Assembly: GCA_024516155.1 (NCBI GenBank)
Contig: JAJJXM010000090.1
Location: 62,001-126,000 of the forward strand
Direction: 5' to 3'
Source of the DNA: Pyronema omphalodes
Taxonomy: Eukaryota > Ascomycota > Pezizomycetes > Pezizales > Pyronemataceae
DNA: 64,000 nucleotides
The notes beneath the pieces are model-generated. The model did no database searches and was not told where the DNA came from. It saw only the letters and a list, made by a program, of their open reading frames with translations. The first letter of the stretch is position 1; each line of letters opens with the position of its first letter. Shown here piece by piece: positions 25,386 through 36,985 of the stretch. The translations under genes were made by a program, and so were the position numbers.

Positions 25386-26503
25386 AAGAATTTGGAATTT
25401 ACAGGACTATTGTGACGATGTGGTGGATAAAGTACCAGGGATATTTAGAGTTAGATTTGTTGTCAGATACGTAGGTCTTTAATTAGAGACATCACACTCA
25501 ATGATCTTGTTGCTACTTGTCCTCAGATATCCGCATTCGGGCTCTGGACTCTGGGATCTCAGAGTAACTCCCCTAACAGATACTAAAATCTGACCAGTCT
25601 TCAGAAGCTATAATCATCTGATCATATTATCACCAGTAACCACAATAGCACTTTTTCTTGGGTTTTACCTAAGGGTTGAAAATTACGTACTCGGATACAC
25701 GGGTATGCTCGGCGCTCTTTTGTATCACTGCGCCTAGCTTTGTTCTCTCATACAACCACAAAAGCCAAGATAACTGCTCTCCATGACCTACCAAATATTT
25801 TTCGATGATTATGTTTAAAATTGGCTAGTATAAGGCTGTCAAACACTCAATCTTTCTCAGGAGGCCCCTAAGCTTGTGGTTGTTCTGTCGCTATGTCCGA
25901 GTTACATAGGTGCGCTGTCTTTAGGGCCAGGTACTCATATTTTCACAACCCATAATACTCTTGAAATCTCTCCACGCAACTCACATCAAAACACTACCAT
26001 TTCCTGGAAACTAAACGCACTATAGAATCAGCAAAGTACAGTAAATATCTCCCAAGTTCCACCATGCCACCCCTTCACACCCTCCTCTCTACATCCTATC
26101 TTAACTCAACCACAAACCACATCCCCCAAACCACATCCCCCAAACCTCAATACCTAAACATCCCATAAATCATCAAGCCATAAAACCATTCACATCCTAC
26201 CAGAATTCGAAAAATCATAACCCTTATCCCACAAAAAATATGACCCCCCCCCACCTTTTCCTAGCTCTGGATAATGGAAATATATTCCTCCTTCTTCCCC
26301 CTTTCTAATACATACATTTAGCTTCCAAAACACTCCATGTTATTACAACCCATAATATCATGCATGCGTAGTAGCCTACCCTACTCTGATCTCTTCTACA
26401 GTAAGCATACTTCTACGCCTTGCTATATGTAACTCCTCCCACCCTGCACCCTCAATTTTTTTTCCACTTCCACTTCCACTTCCGCTAAGCTCCATGTTAA
26501 TCG
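25386..26503. other. intergenic, no gene seen
   Basis: Pyrimidine-rich low-complexity stretches dominate after ~26 kb, including a C run near 26246. No supported gene. Confidence 0.5.
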
Positions 26504-26762
26504 CAAGTATTTCAAGTATTTCAAGTATTTCAAGTATTTCAAGTATTTCAAGTATTTCAAGTATTTCAAGTATTTCAAGTATTTCAAGTATTTCAAGTAT
26601 TTCAAGTATTTCAAGTATTTCAAGTATTTCAAGTATTTCAAGTATTTCAAGTATTTCAAGTATTTCAAGTATTTCAAGTATTTCAAGTATTTCAAGTATT
26701 TCAAGTATTTCAAGTATTTCAAGTATTTCAAGTATTTCAAGTATTTCAAGTATTTCAAGTAT
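26504..26762. repeat. 9-bp minisatellite, about 28.8 copies
   Basis: An uninterrupted array of CAAGTATTT units shows no visible variation between copies. Because 9 is a multiple of 3 and the unit has no stop in several frames, it creates long artificial open frames on both strands (ISS, EIL and KYL repeats). I do not count these as genes. Confidence 0.97.
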
Positions 26763-27409
26763 GAAAATTATATATCTTCCATTTCCCTCCATCCCTTCAT
26801 CACCCGCATCTACAGTCTACACCCCGCATATTCCACCACACTTTTTCATTGCATCATACAAATATCACAAGTATTACTATTTATATTTATTTCTTCATCA
26901 ACACCACCACTTTCACCAGAGAAATCTCGGTAAAAATCATAAACCTTCATGTCATTCATTTCTTACAACATAAAATAAGCAATACAATATTTTAGGATAT
27001 TCTCTTCTATCGTGTCGGTCATAAAACTTGTGCATCCTTCTCCATTCCACATACCTCCATTCCCACGGTACTTCTTTCATACTTTGTTAACCTCATACCC
27101 CATAGCTTCATTCATAGCCACTACCTACTACCGATAATTTTTCCAGTCCACCCATCCCAAAGTCAATCCATATCAACCACCAATCAATCAATCCATCATT
27201 TGTACAAACTAAAAATCCCCATGGTATACACCTTTCCAACAAAAAACAAAAACTGACCCAAGGAAAAAAAAAGAAATAACTAGAGTGCACAAGAGCTGGA
27301 TATAAAAAGCTCGATGCAAAAAATAGAAAAAAAAAACAAACAGGAAATACTCAAAATAGAGCGGGAAAAAATAACTATAAGACCACTATCACTTTTGCTG
27401 CGCAATTAT
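26763..27409. other. intergenic, 3' side of cystathionine beta-lyase
   Basis: AT-rich, low-complexity DNA. The right-hand part probably contains the 3' UTR of the minus-strand gene ending at 27410. Confidence 0.5.
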
Positions 27410-28789
27410 TTAGTGCTGAGAAGCAGCAGCAAGTCCTGCCTCAACTTCAGGTGGTACTCCGGCACGCATTCCGTTGGGAGTGATGGTGACTGCACCGGCT
27501 TGGACAAGTGCGGTTTTTAAATCGTCGATAAGGTCGTCGACACTGTAACCACATATTAGCAATGATTCCTACGCAACAATCCCCCCCCCCCCCCCCCCCA
27601 AGGATAATACGTACTCTTCAATACCAACACACAATCTAATCAAATCCTCTGGTAGCTGTCTCTCCTCTCTCGTCTTCTTATCGATACTTGCATGGCTCAT
27701 ACGGCAAGGCATGGAGATCAAACTGTTGACACAACCAAAAGATACCGAGATAGCCCACAAGCGCGCAGCTTCAACGATGCGTTCCGACACACCGACATTT
27801 CCGGTCTCGAAAGAAAGAACTGCACCAGCTCCTCGAGCCATAGACCAATGCAAGTCGTACTGAGGATGTGACTTCAACCCGGGATACCGGACCTTAAATC
27901 CCCGTTCTTCTAAGAACTCTGCAATCCTCTGTGCATTCGCCTGCTGCTTCTCCATTCTTACTCCAAGCGTCTTGATTCCTCGTAACAACAACCAACAGTC
28001 GAATGGCGCCAATCCACATCCAGAGGCGTTGATGGTGAAGTAGAGCTTCTCTCCCAAGCTGGAGTCGTTTACGGCAATTACTCCTGCCATGAGATCGTGG
28101 TGTCCAGAAAGGTATTTAGTACCGGACTCGTAGACGATATCAGCACCTAGCTCAAGCGGGTTGAGAAGCATAGGAGACATCATAGTGTTATCCACCGCCA
28201 CGATGGTGTTGGGGTTTGCCGCCTTCGCCGCCGCTGCTATACCAGGAATATCGACAATCTTGATCAAAGGATTGGTAGGAGTCTCTAGAAGAACCATAGC
28301 AGTTTTCTCATTCAAAACTGGTAGTACGGCATCAACAGAGGTAGTATCAACATGGTGAACAATGATTCCGCCATGGGTGGAAAGGTATTTCAACAATCTG
28401 TGGGTACCGCCATATAAATCGTCCCCGGCAATAACCTCATCACCAGGTCTGAGCATACGGGAGATGACATCCATGGCACCCATACCGGAGGAGACGACAA
28501 GGGCGCGGCGAGCTCGCATAATCTTTGCTAGATGCTTCTCCAAGTGTGAACGAGTGGGATTGCCGGAACGTGTGTAGTCATACTCTGCTCCACCGGCGTT
28601 GGAGGTTTGTTTGAAGGTTGCGGTCTGGTAAAGCGGCATGGAAGAAGAATTGTATTGATCGGAATGTTCAGTGTAGACGAGCTCTGTGGCGAGGGAGTAG
28701 GTGCGTCCTGTCCTCGGGGAGGAGGGAGCGGGTGTAGGTGGCATATCATCGCTGAGTGACAGCTTTGAAAAAGCGGCGGGGGTGGTCAT
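27410..28789 (-). CDS. STR3: cystathionine beta-lyase (PLP-dependent)
   Basis: Exons 28789..27615 and 27542..27410 give 435 aa of the Cys/Met-metabolism PLP family. This enzyme cleaves cystathionine to homocysteine, ammonia and pyruvate in methionine synthesis. Visible features are MPLYQTATFKQ at residues 51-61, the PLP-phosphate-binding YDYTRSGNPTR at 70-80, SSGMGAMD at 100-107, and the Schiff-base lysine K225 in SGTKYLSGH. The short N-terminus and LATELVYTEHSDQYN fit the fungal cystathionine beta-lyase subgroup (yeast Str3, Aspergillus metG) rather than gamma-synthase. The last exon supplies the usual VDDLIDDL end. Reading through the intron donor would give a false glycine-rich tail from the C run in the intron. 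Met 28789 is preferred over the in-frame 28891. Confidence 0.92.
27581..27599. repeat. 19-nt C homopolymer inside an intron
   Basis: An unbroken C run (G run on the coding strand) lies in the 72-nt intron of the cystathionine beta-lyase gene, about 12 nt from the donor. Its length is prone to sequencing error. Confidence 0.9.
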
Positions 28790-29114
28790 GGTGAATTGGA
28801 GATGTTGCAGTGTCTGGCTGTCGAAGCAGTGTGTTTCTTCGTGATGCAGAGTAAGGTTGATGTATGTGGCTCGCGGTGTAGGTGACTCCAACTCTATCTA
28901 TGGTGCCAATCCCACGATTCCAAGGGCCCTGGACAAGCTTGCAACGAGATGTGGGGTAGCACGCCATCGCCAAGATGCGCTAAATTCTAGCTTGCAGGGT
29001 TGCAGGGAGCCTCTTACATACAGTTACTGATCAGCTTCCGATCCGACGTCGCGTTCGAAGCCTTGTGAAAGAAAGACCGCGAAACACGACGCGTCGATTT
29101 CTTCAAAACCAACT
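28790..29114. promoter_or_regulatory. 325-bp shared divergent promoter region
   Basis: This gap separates the start codons of cystathionine beta-lyase (-) and Dad1 (+), so it must hold both 5' regions. I see no strong TATA box, and individual sites were not resolved. Confidence 0.6.
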
Positions 29115-29430
29115 ATGTCGAGCTCTCCAGACAAGACGTATTTCGAGCAGCAGAGACTGCATTTGCTGGGAGAAATCAACCTTGCTATGGAGGCTGTTCT
29201 CAGCAATATGAACACGCTCAACAGAAGTGTCGAAAGCATTACTGCTGTATGTGTCTTTCCCTGGAGAGCTACTGAAACATAGCTGACGAAATATAAATAT
29301 ATAGGTTGGCCGGGAATTTGAAGCTGTTGAGAGACTGTGGACGCAGTTTGAAAGTGTCAGGGGGAAGAATCCTGGACCAGCAAAGCAGGAGGAGCAGTTG
29401 GAAGAGGAGGATGTCACTATGGATGGATAA
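29115..29430 (+). CDS. DAD1: DASH complex subunit Dad1
   Basis: Exons 29115..29246 and 29305..29430 give 85 aa. The 58-nt intron (GTATGT ... TATAG) falls between codons. Dad1 is a small helical subunit of the DASH/Dam1 ring that couples kinetochores to spindle microtubules in fungi. The segment YFEQQRLHLLGEINLAMEAVLSNMNTL is the conserved Dad1 helix, with NRSVESITAVGREFEAVERLW continuing it. The tail is acidic (EEQLEEEDVTMDG). Length is normal for filamentous fungi. Without splicing the frame closes inside the intron, so simple open-reading-frame scans would miss the second half. Confidence 0.93.
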
Positions 29431-30242
29431 AGGCCTGGAAAAGGCTACTGATGATTAATTTGGTGGAGAAGCGTAGATGTCATACCCAAAGCACGCCAAG
29501 CCAATTTACCATATCAAGAATTTTACGATAAAACGAATAAAACACCTTAATGTGATGAATTTACGATGAAACGATTAAGACATCTTAATGTGACGAATTT
29601 ACGATGAAACGACTAAAACACCTTAATGTGAAAAATTCTTCCAGAAAACGAATAATAAACTTTCGAGTGGAAAATTTTACGATAAAACATATCAAAAACC
29701 TCAATGCGACCAGTTTGATAAAGAAAATATCTATTCAACCCACCTTAATGATTTATACAATCCATGATAAAATAAATGCCAAAGCCACCATCAAAAATTC
29801 ATCACAACACATTATTGCAAGCAGTGCAAATCAATTCAAGTGTGTGATGAAAAGGTGTATTGTAAGTGGATACAGAAAATGTTTTGCCAAGCATAAGAGG
29901 GTTAAAAAAAATGTACAAAGTAAAACCATAAGATACCAACTTTTAACAACATTATGAACCATCCCGCAAACTATTCGAGTACAAAAAAGGGTATACAACA
30001 TTTGGCCATCTGCAATATTTCGCATTCATGTATAATCGTTCCACTGCCTTGCTACTCTATACAGATATTGCATTAATATATCCTCCCTTTAAGAATACCC
30101 ATACTAATAGAATCGACTAAATTCCCATTCCCTAATCATTCAAATCAAACACTAAAAAATAATTGCGCCGTAACCCGATAACAATGCAAAAAGGATAAAA
30201 TGCCGATAAAAGTATAAAAGAGGTCGCTAAAAATTAAAGCGC
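29431..30242. other. convergent intergenic region
   Basis: This lies between the 3' ends of Dad1 (+) and Argonaute (-). It is AT-rich and contains the 38-39-bp minisatellite listed separately. No gene is supported. Confidence 0.55.
29521..29712. repeat. 38-39-bp minisatellite, about 5 copies
   Basis: Copies begin TTTACGAT(A/G)AAACGA and end CCTTAATGTGA plus a short spacer. The first three are close. The fourth and fifth (from about 29640) are strongly diverged, mostly by A/G and C/T changes. The array starts 91 bp downstream of the Dad1 stop codon. Confidence 0.85.
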
Positions 30243-33200
30243 CTAGAGGTAAAACATGGTCTCACGGAGATTTGGATGGATTCCATTTCCCCAGAGCTTC
30301 CTAGCCATGCGCATAGTCTCTTCCTTCTCCTCGTCAGAGGCCTTGCCCTTTCCGTGACCGGAGGATGACCCAGCGTAGTCAGTTGCGTTCATAAGACCGT
30401 TAATGTAGCATCGACCCCGTTCGCAGAGGACATCAGCATAGTAGGCCGGGGGAACAATTGACACCGACTTAGTTGCACGTGCAAAGAGGTAGCACAAGTT
30501 GTGCGTCTGCAGTCTGTTAGCAGAGTACAATATTAATTCAAGGAATCAAACATACCAACTCCTGCAATGCATTAGAGGTAAATCCAATCTCATCATGAAG
30601 CACCGAGTAGTGGGCCGGGCGAGCGGTTCCCTTGATTCCCTTGTGGGCTTGCAAGAAAAAGTCGAAATCATAGACCGCCGTGACTCCTCGATCAACAACA
30701 GTTCCATTAGCAGGATTTCCGTTCTCGTCGGCGTGCTTTGCTTCCGTAGGATAGAAACGAGTATGGTGACGCTTTCCAACAACGATGATCGTCACCTTCG
30801 GGTTGTACCCCGTAGGAGCTCCACACTGAGAAAATGCCATCTTAATCTTATGGAGTTCGATATCCAAGATCTTCTGGAACTCGCCTTCGGAAACACCGTC
30901 GCGGTAAACCATAATCTTGGTCGGGAAGCTCTTGTTGACTCGGTACCAATGTTGGAGGCGCTCAACCATCATCTCAGTTAATTCGGTAATAAGCTCGATT
31001 CTGTGCTCCTGAAGACGTAGCGAACATGGGTAAACGGTGTATAGCGGGTCAATACTGGCGACAACTCCAGCAACTGAAGGAGTTCCACGACGACTCTTCG
31101 GTGACGGGTGGGTAACATCGCAACCCACAAGCATAGTCTTTCCGTCCGCCAGAACCCCAAGCTGATCGGGTGAGATGTTGTGATTCGTTCCTCCCATCTT
31201 GAAGTTGAATTTGAGAGCCACGTTGGCCCAGTATTGTTTGTCGTTGTTGCTAAACTTTGCCCATTGACAACAGACAGTACCGACACCAGCCTTGACGTCT
31301 CCAGCATACTTGATGGAAGAGTAGAGCGGGCCAAAGCAAGACAGTTGTCTAGCTTTGGGTCTACCACCTCCACTGCCGCCCTCCATCCGAACTGAGTCAA
31401 GGATGACCAATGCAAATTCGATGCCCTTACTAGCAATTCTCTTCATAGCATTCTCGAGATTTCGATTCAAACGGTCCATTTCAGATTCGCCTCCAGAAGA
31501 ATGACCCAACAGCCTGTCATAATAGGTTGAAACATATTCGGCATCAGTTCCAACGGCGTTCTGCATCTTCAAACCTGAGGCGCGGCACACCGCTGTAAAA
31601 CCAGCAAGAGAAGATTGAAGTAAGTTCTGCGGGATATAGTCAACACCCTTGCCACTGTCAAGAACGACAAGAACAGTCCATGCGTTGACCTTCGCAGACT
31701 TTGCGAAGGAAACATCACGAAGGTTCCACGATGGGCCAGGTTCATATTGCCTATTTGCGTACGTAATTCGGGGGCATCTCAGAACACGGGCCGGAATGAC
31801 CAACATCTTTTTCGATACCTCGATGCCGAAGTCCTTCTATTGGGCTTATTAGTAAAAAGAAATCCAGGACAAAATTACATTCACATACCAGATAATCTTT
31901 TCTACTGCCAGCTTCCATGAATCCGAGACTAGGAAGACCGGTGCCTGTAATAAGATCTGCATTTTCAACCGGAGGCCAGCAGGCATATTGAATCATCGCC
32001 GAAACGTGTTCACTGGTAAGCTTGCTGTCGTGACAGGGTTGACCGGGCAAGACTTTCAAAACCTCTGCAGGAACATCCATAGCATTCGCCCTCTGTGAAA
32101 GGAGACGGATACAAGGATACTCTTTATGTGTCAATCTAACCTTATAGACTGGTACCTGTTAGCACAGACAATACACGATGGATAAGGTGAAAGAGACCAT
32201 TCAAGAACCAATCCTCAACATTCTCTTTACGCTCAACACCAGAATCGTTAATAGTGAAAAAGGTCTGAGACGGCGTCCGGTCCGTGACTTTCTCAATGAC
32301 ATGGATTGTAGTCTTTCCAAGGCGAGTCCATGCAACACGCACTCCTCTCAAGAATCCACTGAGGCCCCTGACCTTTTCCATGGGAAACCGCCCTGCGCCT
32401 AACCTATCACCGAAGTAATTCGAAATCACGCTTGGTAGAGGTCCAGACTTGTAAAATGCCTTTGTACAAGCGTTAATGTTTAGCAACATGCCACCGACGG
32501 TTGGGCGTATGCTGGAAAATAATCCCTTTCGGCCCTCAAGACCGCCAGGAAGCGATTTCGCATTTTCTCCATTAAGAAGGAACCAGCGGTTACCACCTAT
32601 TCCAGCAATGCCAGATGATTCTCTCGCAAATTTAGCTAGAATTATATTCAGTGCTTGGGTCGCAGCTTGAATGTCATAGTTGGGCCGGTCACCGGAGACG
32701 AATGCATGAAGTTCGTCAGGGAAAATCTCTCCTACACGTGTGACTTTGAGAATTTGCTTCTTGTTTGCTCCAGACAGGTCAATGACGTGCGTATCGGATT
32801 CTCTAGTCGTAGCACCCGGAACCAGTGGCATCGTCGAAACAATCAACTTCATACCATCCAGCGCCATGTATCGTCCTTTGTTGGCGTAATCCGCGTGCTC
32901 AGCGAGCTGCTTGAAAATGGCGGCAAGTTGTCCTCGAACTTTCACTTCGGGTTCGGTAGTAACCTCGTACAAGTAAAGGATCTGCTCGGGAGGGAGCGTA
33001 ACTCTGAAGTAATTCGCTCTAACCCAGGTAGACTCTCCTGTGGTACCAAAGTCGGGACGAGGTGGGAAGGGACGAACGTTTGCAGGATCGGGATTTTTGG
33101 CAATTCTCAAATCTCGCATTCTCTCCAAGAGAGCATCTCCGTCGGCAATAATCTGCTCATCGGGAGTCCAGCCATCACTGTGGGGATTAGCCAAGTCAAG

Positions 33201-34046
33201 AAGACTGCCCCAGAGTACTTACATATCAAATAGACGTTGGTTGTGGCCACCACGGCCACCACCACGGCCGCCTCTGAAACCACCACGGTCACCTCCAAAG
33301 CCACGGCCACCACCGCGTCCACCGCGATCACCACGTCCGCCGCCATAGCCACCTCTATCACCGCCATAGCCTCCACGATCTCCGCGTCCGCCTCCATAGC
33401 CACCGCGGTCACCGCCATAGCCTCCACGATCTCCGCGTCCGCCTCCATAACCCCCACGATCATTCCCATAGCCCCCACGATCATTCCCATAGCCCCCACG
33501 ATCCCCACCGTGACTGCCTCTATCCCCACGACCACCTCGCTGCTCAAGGTATACGTTGTCCCGAGTACCTTCTCTGCTGGGCTCTCGACGGTCTGAAAAT
33601 GCGTTGGTTCCAGAGCCACGTTCCCCGCGGGGCGGCTCTCGACGGTCTGAAAATGCGTTGGCTCCAGAGCCACGTTCCCCGCGGGGTGGCTCTCGGCGGT
33701 CTGAGAATGCGTTGCCGCCGCTTTGAGGTTCTCTCCTTGACTCCCGTCTGTCGTTCAAGGCATTTCCTGAATCACCGCGAGGAGGCTCTCGACGCTGACT
33801 AAATGCGTTGTCGGATTGTTCTCCGCGGGGTGGTTCACGACGTTGACTGAAGGCATTTGCAGACCTATCATCGCGGGGCGGCTCTCGACGCTGGCTGAAT
33901 GCGTTGCCGGAATCCTCGCGTGGGGGTTCGCGTCTCTGTGCAAACGCGTTACCAAGGTTGCGGTCGTCCCGTGGAGGTTCGCGGCGTTCCGAGAAGGCGT
34001 TGCCATTACCACGGCGGCCATCGCGGCCTGAGTCGCGGCCGGACAT
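30243..34046 (-). CDS. qde-2: Argonaute, QDE-2 / Ago1 type
   Basis: Five exons (34046..33223, 33177..32198, 32148..31889, 31836..30556, 30506..30243) give 1202 aa. Residues 1-274 are disordered: nine tandem NAFxxRREPPR-like repeats, then an RGG/RGGYG-rich tract. N, linker, PAZ, MID and PIWI domains follow. The slicer tetrad is visible as D928 (GCDVTHP), a candidate glutamate near 969 (RIELITEL), D1001 ([10 protein letters not shown]) and H1097 ([10 protein letters not shown]), so cleavage activity is expected. The protein ends ETMFYL, a normal Argonaute C-terminus. It is the small-RNA-binding effector of RNA silencing, acting in cytoplasmic RNPs. The second intron uses a weak GTCTCT donor. 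The third and fourth introns have GTATGT donors, and the last acceptor is the second of two nearby AGs. The tail of RGG repeats is a likely arginine-methylation target (inference). Confidence 0.95.
33570..34003 (-). repeat. coding tandem repeats in the Argonaute N-terminus
   Basis: DNA repeats of about 45-54 bp encode nine NAF(S/A)xRREPPR units, residues ~16-160. Two neighbouring units near 33590-33700 are almost identical at DNA level with a 54-bp period, so copy number is likely to vary between strains. Confidence 0.85.
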
Positions 34047-36985
34047 GGCTATTGATGATTGTCCGAAAAAACTATTTTAATTTTTGTATGTCTGTAGTTC
34101 TGCTAATATTTTAGAATATTGGGAATAAAGTTGGATCGTGATCTTACGGTTTTGAAAGGACTGACACCGACTAAAAGTATGGTTAAGAATTTTCGTTAAA
34201 CAATTGTCGGCATAAGGCAAGAGAATACAACGTGATGTTGGTGTTGTGTGAGGTTTGTGGTGAGGTCATGAATTAGGAGGGGTAGCTTACGATTAATCGT
34301 CGGACGCGTAAAGTGGAATCCGAGTCGATGTAAGTGCGGGGTGGTCGACGTGGCAGCCGCAAGACCACGCGGAACGCCGCGCAGCGTGGGGCTGAGCTGA
34401 AACTTGGCGTACAACAGAGGGCAATAGAGGGATCAGATTGAACAGTTCAGATTGGGCCACTGTAGTGTTCGATGCGGAACAATAAGAGAAAGATGCAACT
34501 GACAAAAGATGCGAGAGTGAAAAAGATGGAGGAAGCAAGATGGAAGCGAAGATGATGAGGAAGGAAGGAAGAGCAGGAGCAGCGGATTTCTCGGGTGGTA
34601 TTTGTTGCATCTGTAGCAGGTCCAATACTGTCCCTGTCAGCGGCTGCGGCCAAGATGAGTGTTGCAGGTCCTCCACTACCGTCGTCCTCCATTTCTGATG
34701 CAGCACTCATTCTGGGAATTGACATTGCGGATCGGCGAATTTGGGACGGAATGCAGTGGCTCATCCAAGCTGAAATACTGTGAATTCAGGCTCAGTATTA
34801 AGCAAACTATCAAACACTTGACGAACTTTAAAAATGCTGATGCCTGCCTCGCTATGTGCAGCCATCTGCAGGTCGCCGCCGTCAACCCCAGTCAACAGCT
34901 TCGCAAATGTCATTCTCCCGAAGCATCTACCCGTCCGTCAGCATTTCAGATTTTCCCCGTGGCAGATATCTTATCACCACGGATCTCGGCGCTTAATTTT
35001 ATCGTCAGGAGATATGATTAATTATTGCTGTCAATTAAATTCAATTCAAGCCCGAAGCTTACCATCGAACGGGTTACTTAATCAAAGTATCTCGATACAC
35101 AATCACTGTGACAGAGATAATACAGCTGGTTCTGATTAGGCTTCCATCAGTGGTGGAAGAATTGGAAGCCTGTATTTTCCTGGAGAAAGAGTTGGCGGGG
35201 AGATTAAAGAGGGACTAATGAGCTGGATGGGCCCGTCTAGTCAATGAAAGGAGGTGTGTACGAATCAGATGTTATGAGTGATGGGGCTCATAAAATTGAA
35301 GGTTGACATAATGTCTTTTCCTTGTTGATCTACACTCGAGCGTCTAAGTCTATTTCTACAAGACTCAACAGGGAAAAAAGAACGAACCAAAGTTGAACAG
35401 GAAATTTGAATAGGACAGTCAACGCCAAGAAGGGTTGTGATATGTATGGCAAGTGATTCTACTGTAGAGTGGGACAGGTAGAGGATTTAGATTTAGAGCT
35501 GCAGACAATTCAAACGGCGAGCTCCAGGACGGCCAAGTATAAAGAATGTTTGCACTGCGTCTTTTTAGCTTTTATTGAAATTATCATGCCTATATCCTTT
35601 CCTGTGGATTCCAGTCACTTATTTACCGAAGCTTTTACGGCATGACAGCCGCGCGAAAAAGGTCTTTGGATATCCGTGGGGTATTCTTGATCTGCCCTCT
35701 GCCCTCTTCGGATTTCCAATTTTCCATCTGTCCTAGCCGTATATTAGTCGTATATTATTTCAAAAATACTGCATTAAGCTTTCAATGTGTTTTTCTGTTC
35801 TGCTGAGCTTGTCATTTCCGGATTACCAAGCGATGGAGGTTGGTTAGATGGATCGAGAGGTACAAAGGGGGGCAAAGAAGAGTGACGAGGAATGGGGTAA
35901 ATACCAGTCTAGGATACAACACGTAGAGCAAATAGGACCGATTGAAGTGGCTTAGACAGTAGTATTCCTATCTGGAAACCAGTTAATGCTAGAGCGGACA
36001 TCTTCAGCTGAAAGAACTCACGGTGGAAGGCGCGGGCACCACTGCGCATCGATAGACTATTTGTCTGCCCAAAATGTCCACAGCTAACATAAACTCCGTT
36101 GCAAATAAAAATTTATGTTACAAAACACAATTATGTAAAGCCAGTACTTTCGGTGTCACCAGTATTCCAAGAACACCTTCGCTACGCACTTGATCCGCAG
36201 CCGCTCTTACAATTACTCATGCCCCTTCTCCAGAACCACCACCACCTTCCACACCGTTGAATCTGTTACAGTAATTTATCTCTCGTAAAACACATCTTTT
36301 TAGAATAGTCAAAACATTTGACGGTGTTTCACTTGCTGCTATTCACGGTTAACAGTATAGACAGACATAGGTACCGGGATCAACGGCCATGAGCGCGGCT
36401 AGATGGACTTGCGCCTTGGACTACAGACTGTAACGGACGAGACGACATCAAATATGGTATGTTTTATAACTAAATATGTTCCATGGGTTATCGTGCTCCT
36501 CTTATTTGTCTATTTGCAACTGCTTCGGCGCAATTAACTCGAGTCGTATGGAGTGATAAGATGTGAAGCTTTCACAAATCACGTGACGTGATTAACGCAT
36601 CGATGCGCCTCGAGCTTTCCTTTACGTTTGGGAAGATCAAATAGTAATTAATTTTAATCCGGATTGTGCGTTTAATATTTTAGTGGTTCATCTCAGAGGC
36701 CATTTCATTCTACAGCTGAGTGAGGTACTTGAGCGAACAACTCTTTGGAGAGAGCATAAGTTTGAACATAATGTGGCTACTTATTCAGCTTTCACGAATC
36801 CCCTGGAGCGGAAGAATAACTCTAATCTTCTTTTGCATTAAACACTACATAAATATCAAACCAGAACCCATTGAAAGAAAAACACCCATAATTCTAAACC
36901 ATCCAGCCCTGAAGAAACTTGTATGTGAAGACATTGATTTTGAAATGAAGGATACCGAGAACATAGGTCAGTACGGTATCACAGC
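34047..36985. other. intergenic, Argonaute 5' region and spacer
   Basis: The first ~700 bp upstream of Argonaute hold protein-like minus frames (for example 34764..34447) that may be 5' leader or an unrecognised upstream exon. The rest (34.9-36.98 kb) shows nothing I can support. Confidence 0.45.

Noticed and set aside
26376..26973. Long open frames of ISS, EIL and KYL repeats on both strands
   Set aside because: They are translations of the 9-bp minisatellite. No flanking domain or splice structure supports a gene.
33237..33596. Plus-strand Thr/Ile/Ala-rich frame of 119 codons
   Set aside because: It is antisense to the RGG repeat codons of Argonaute.
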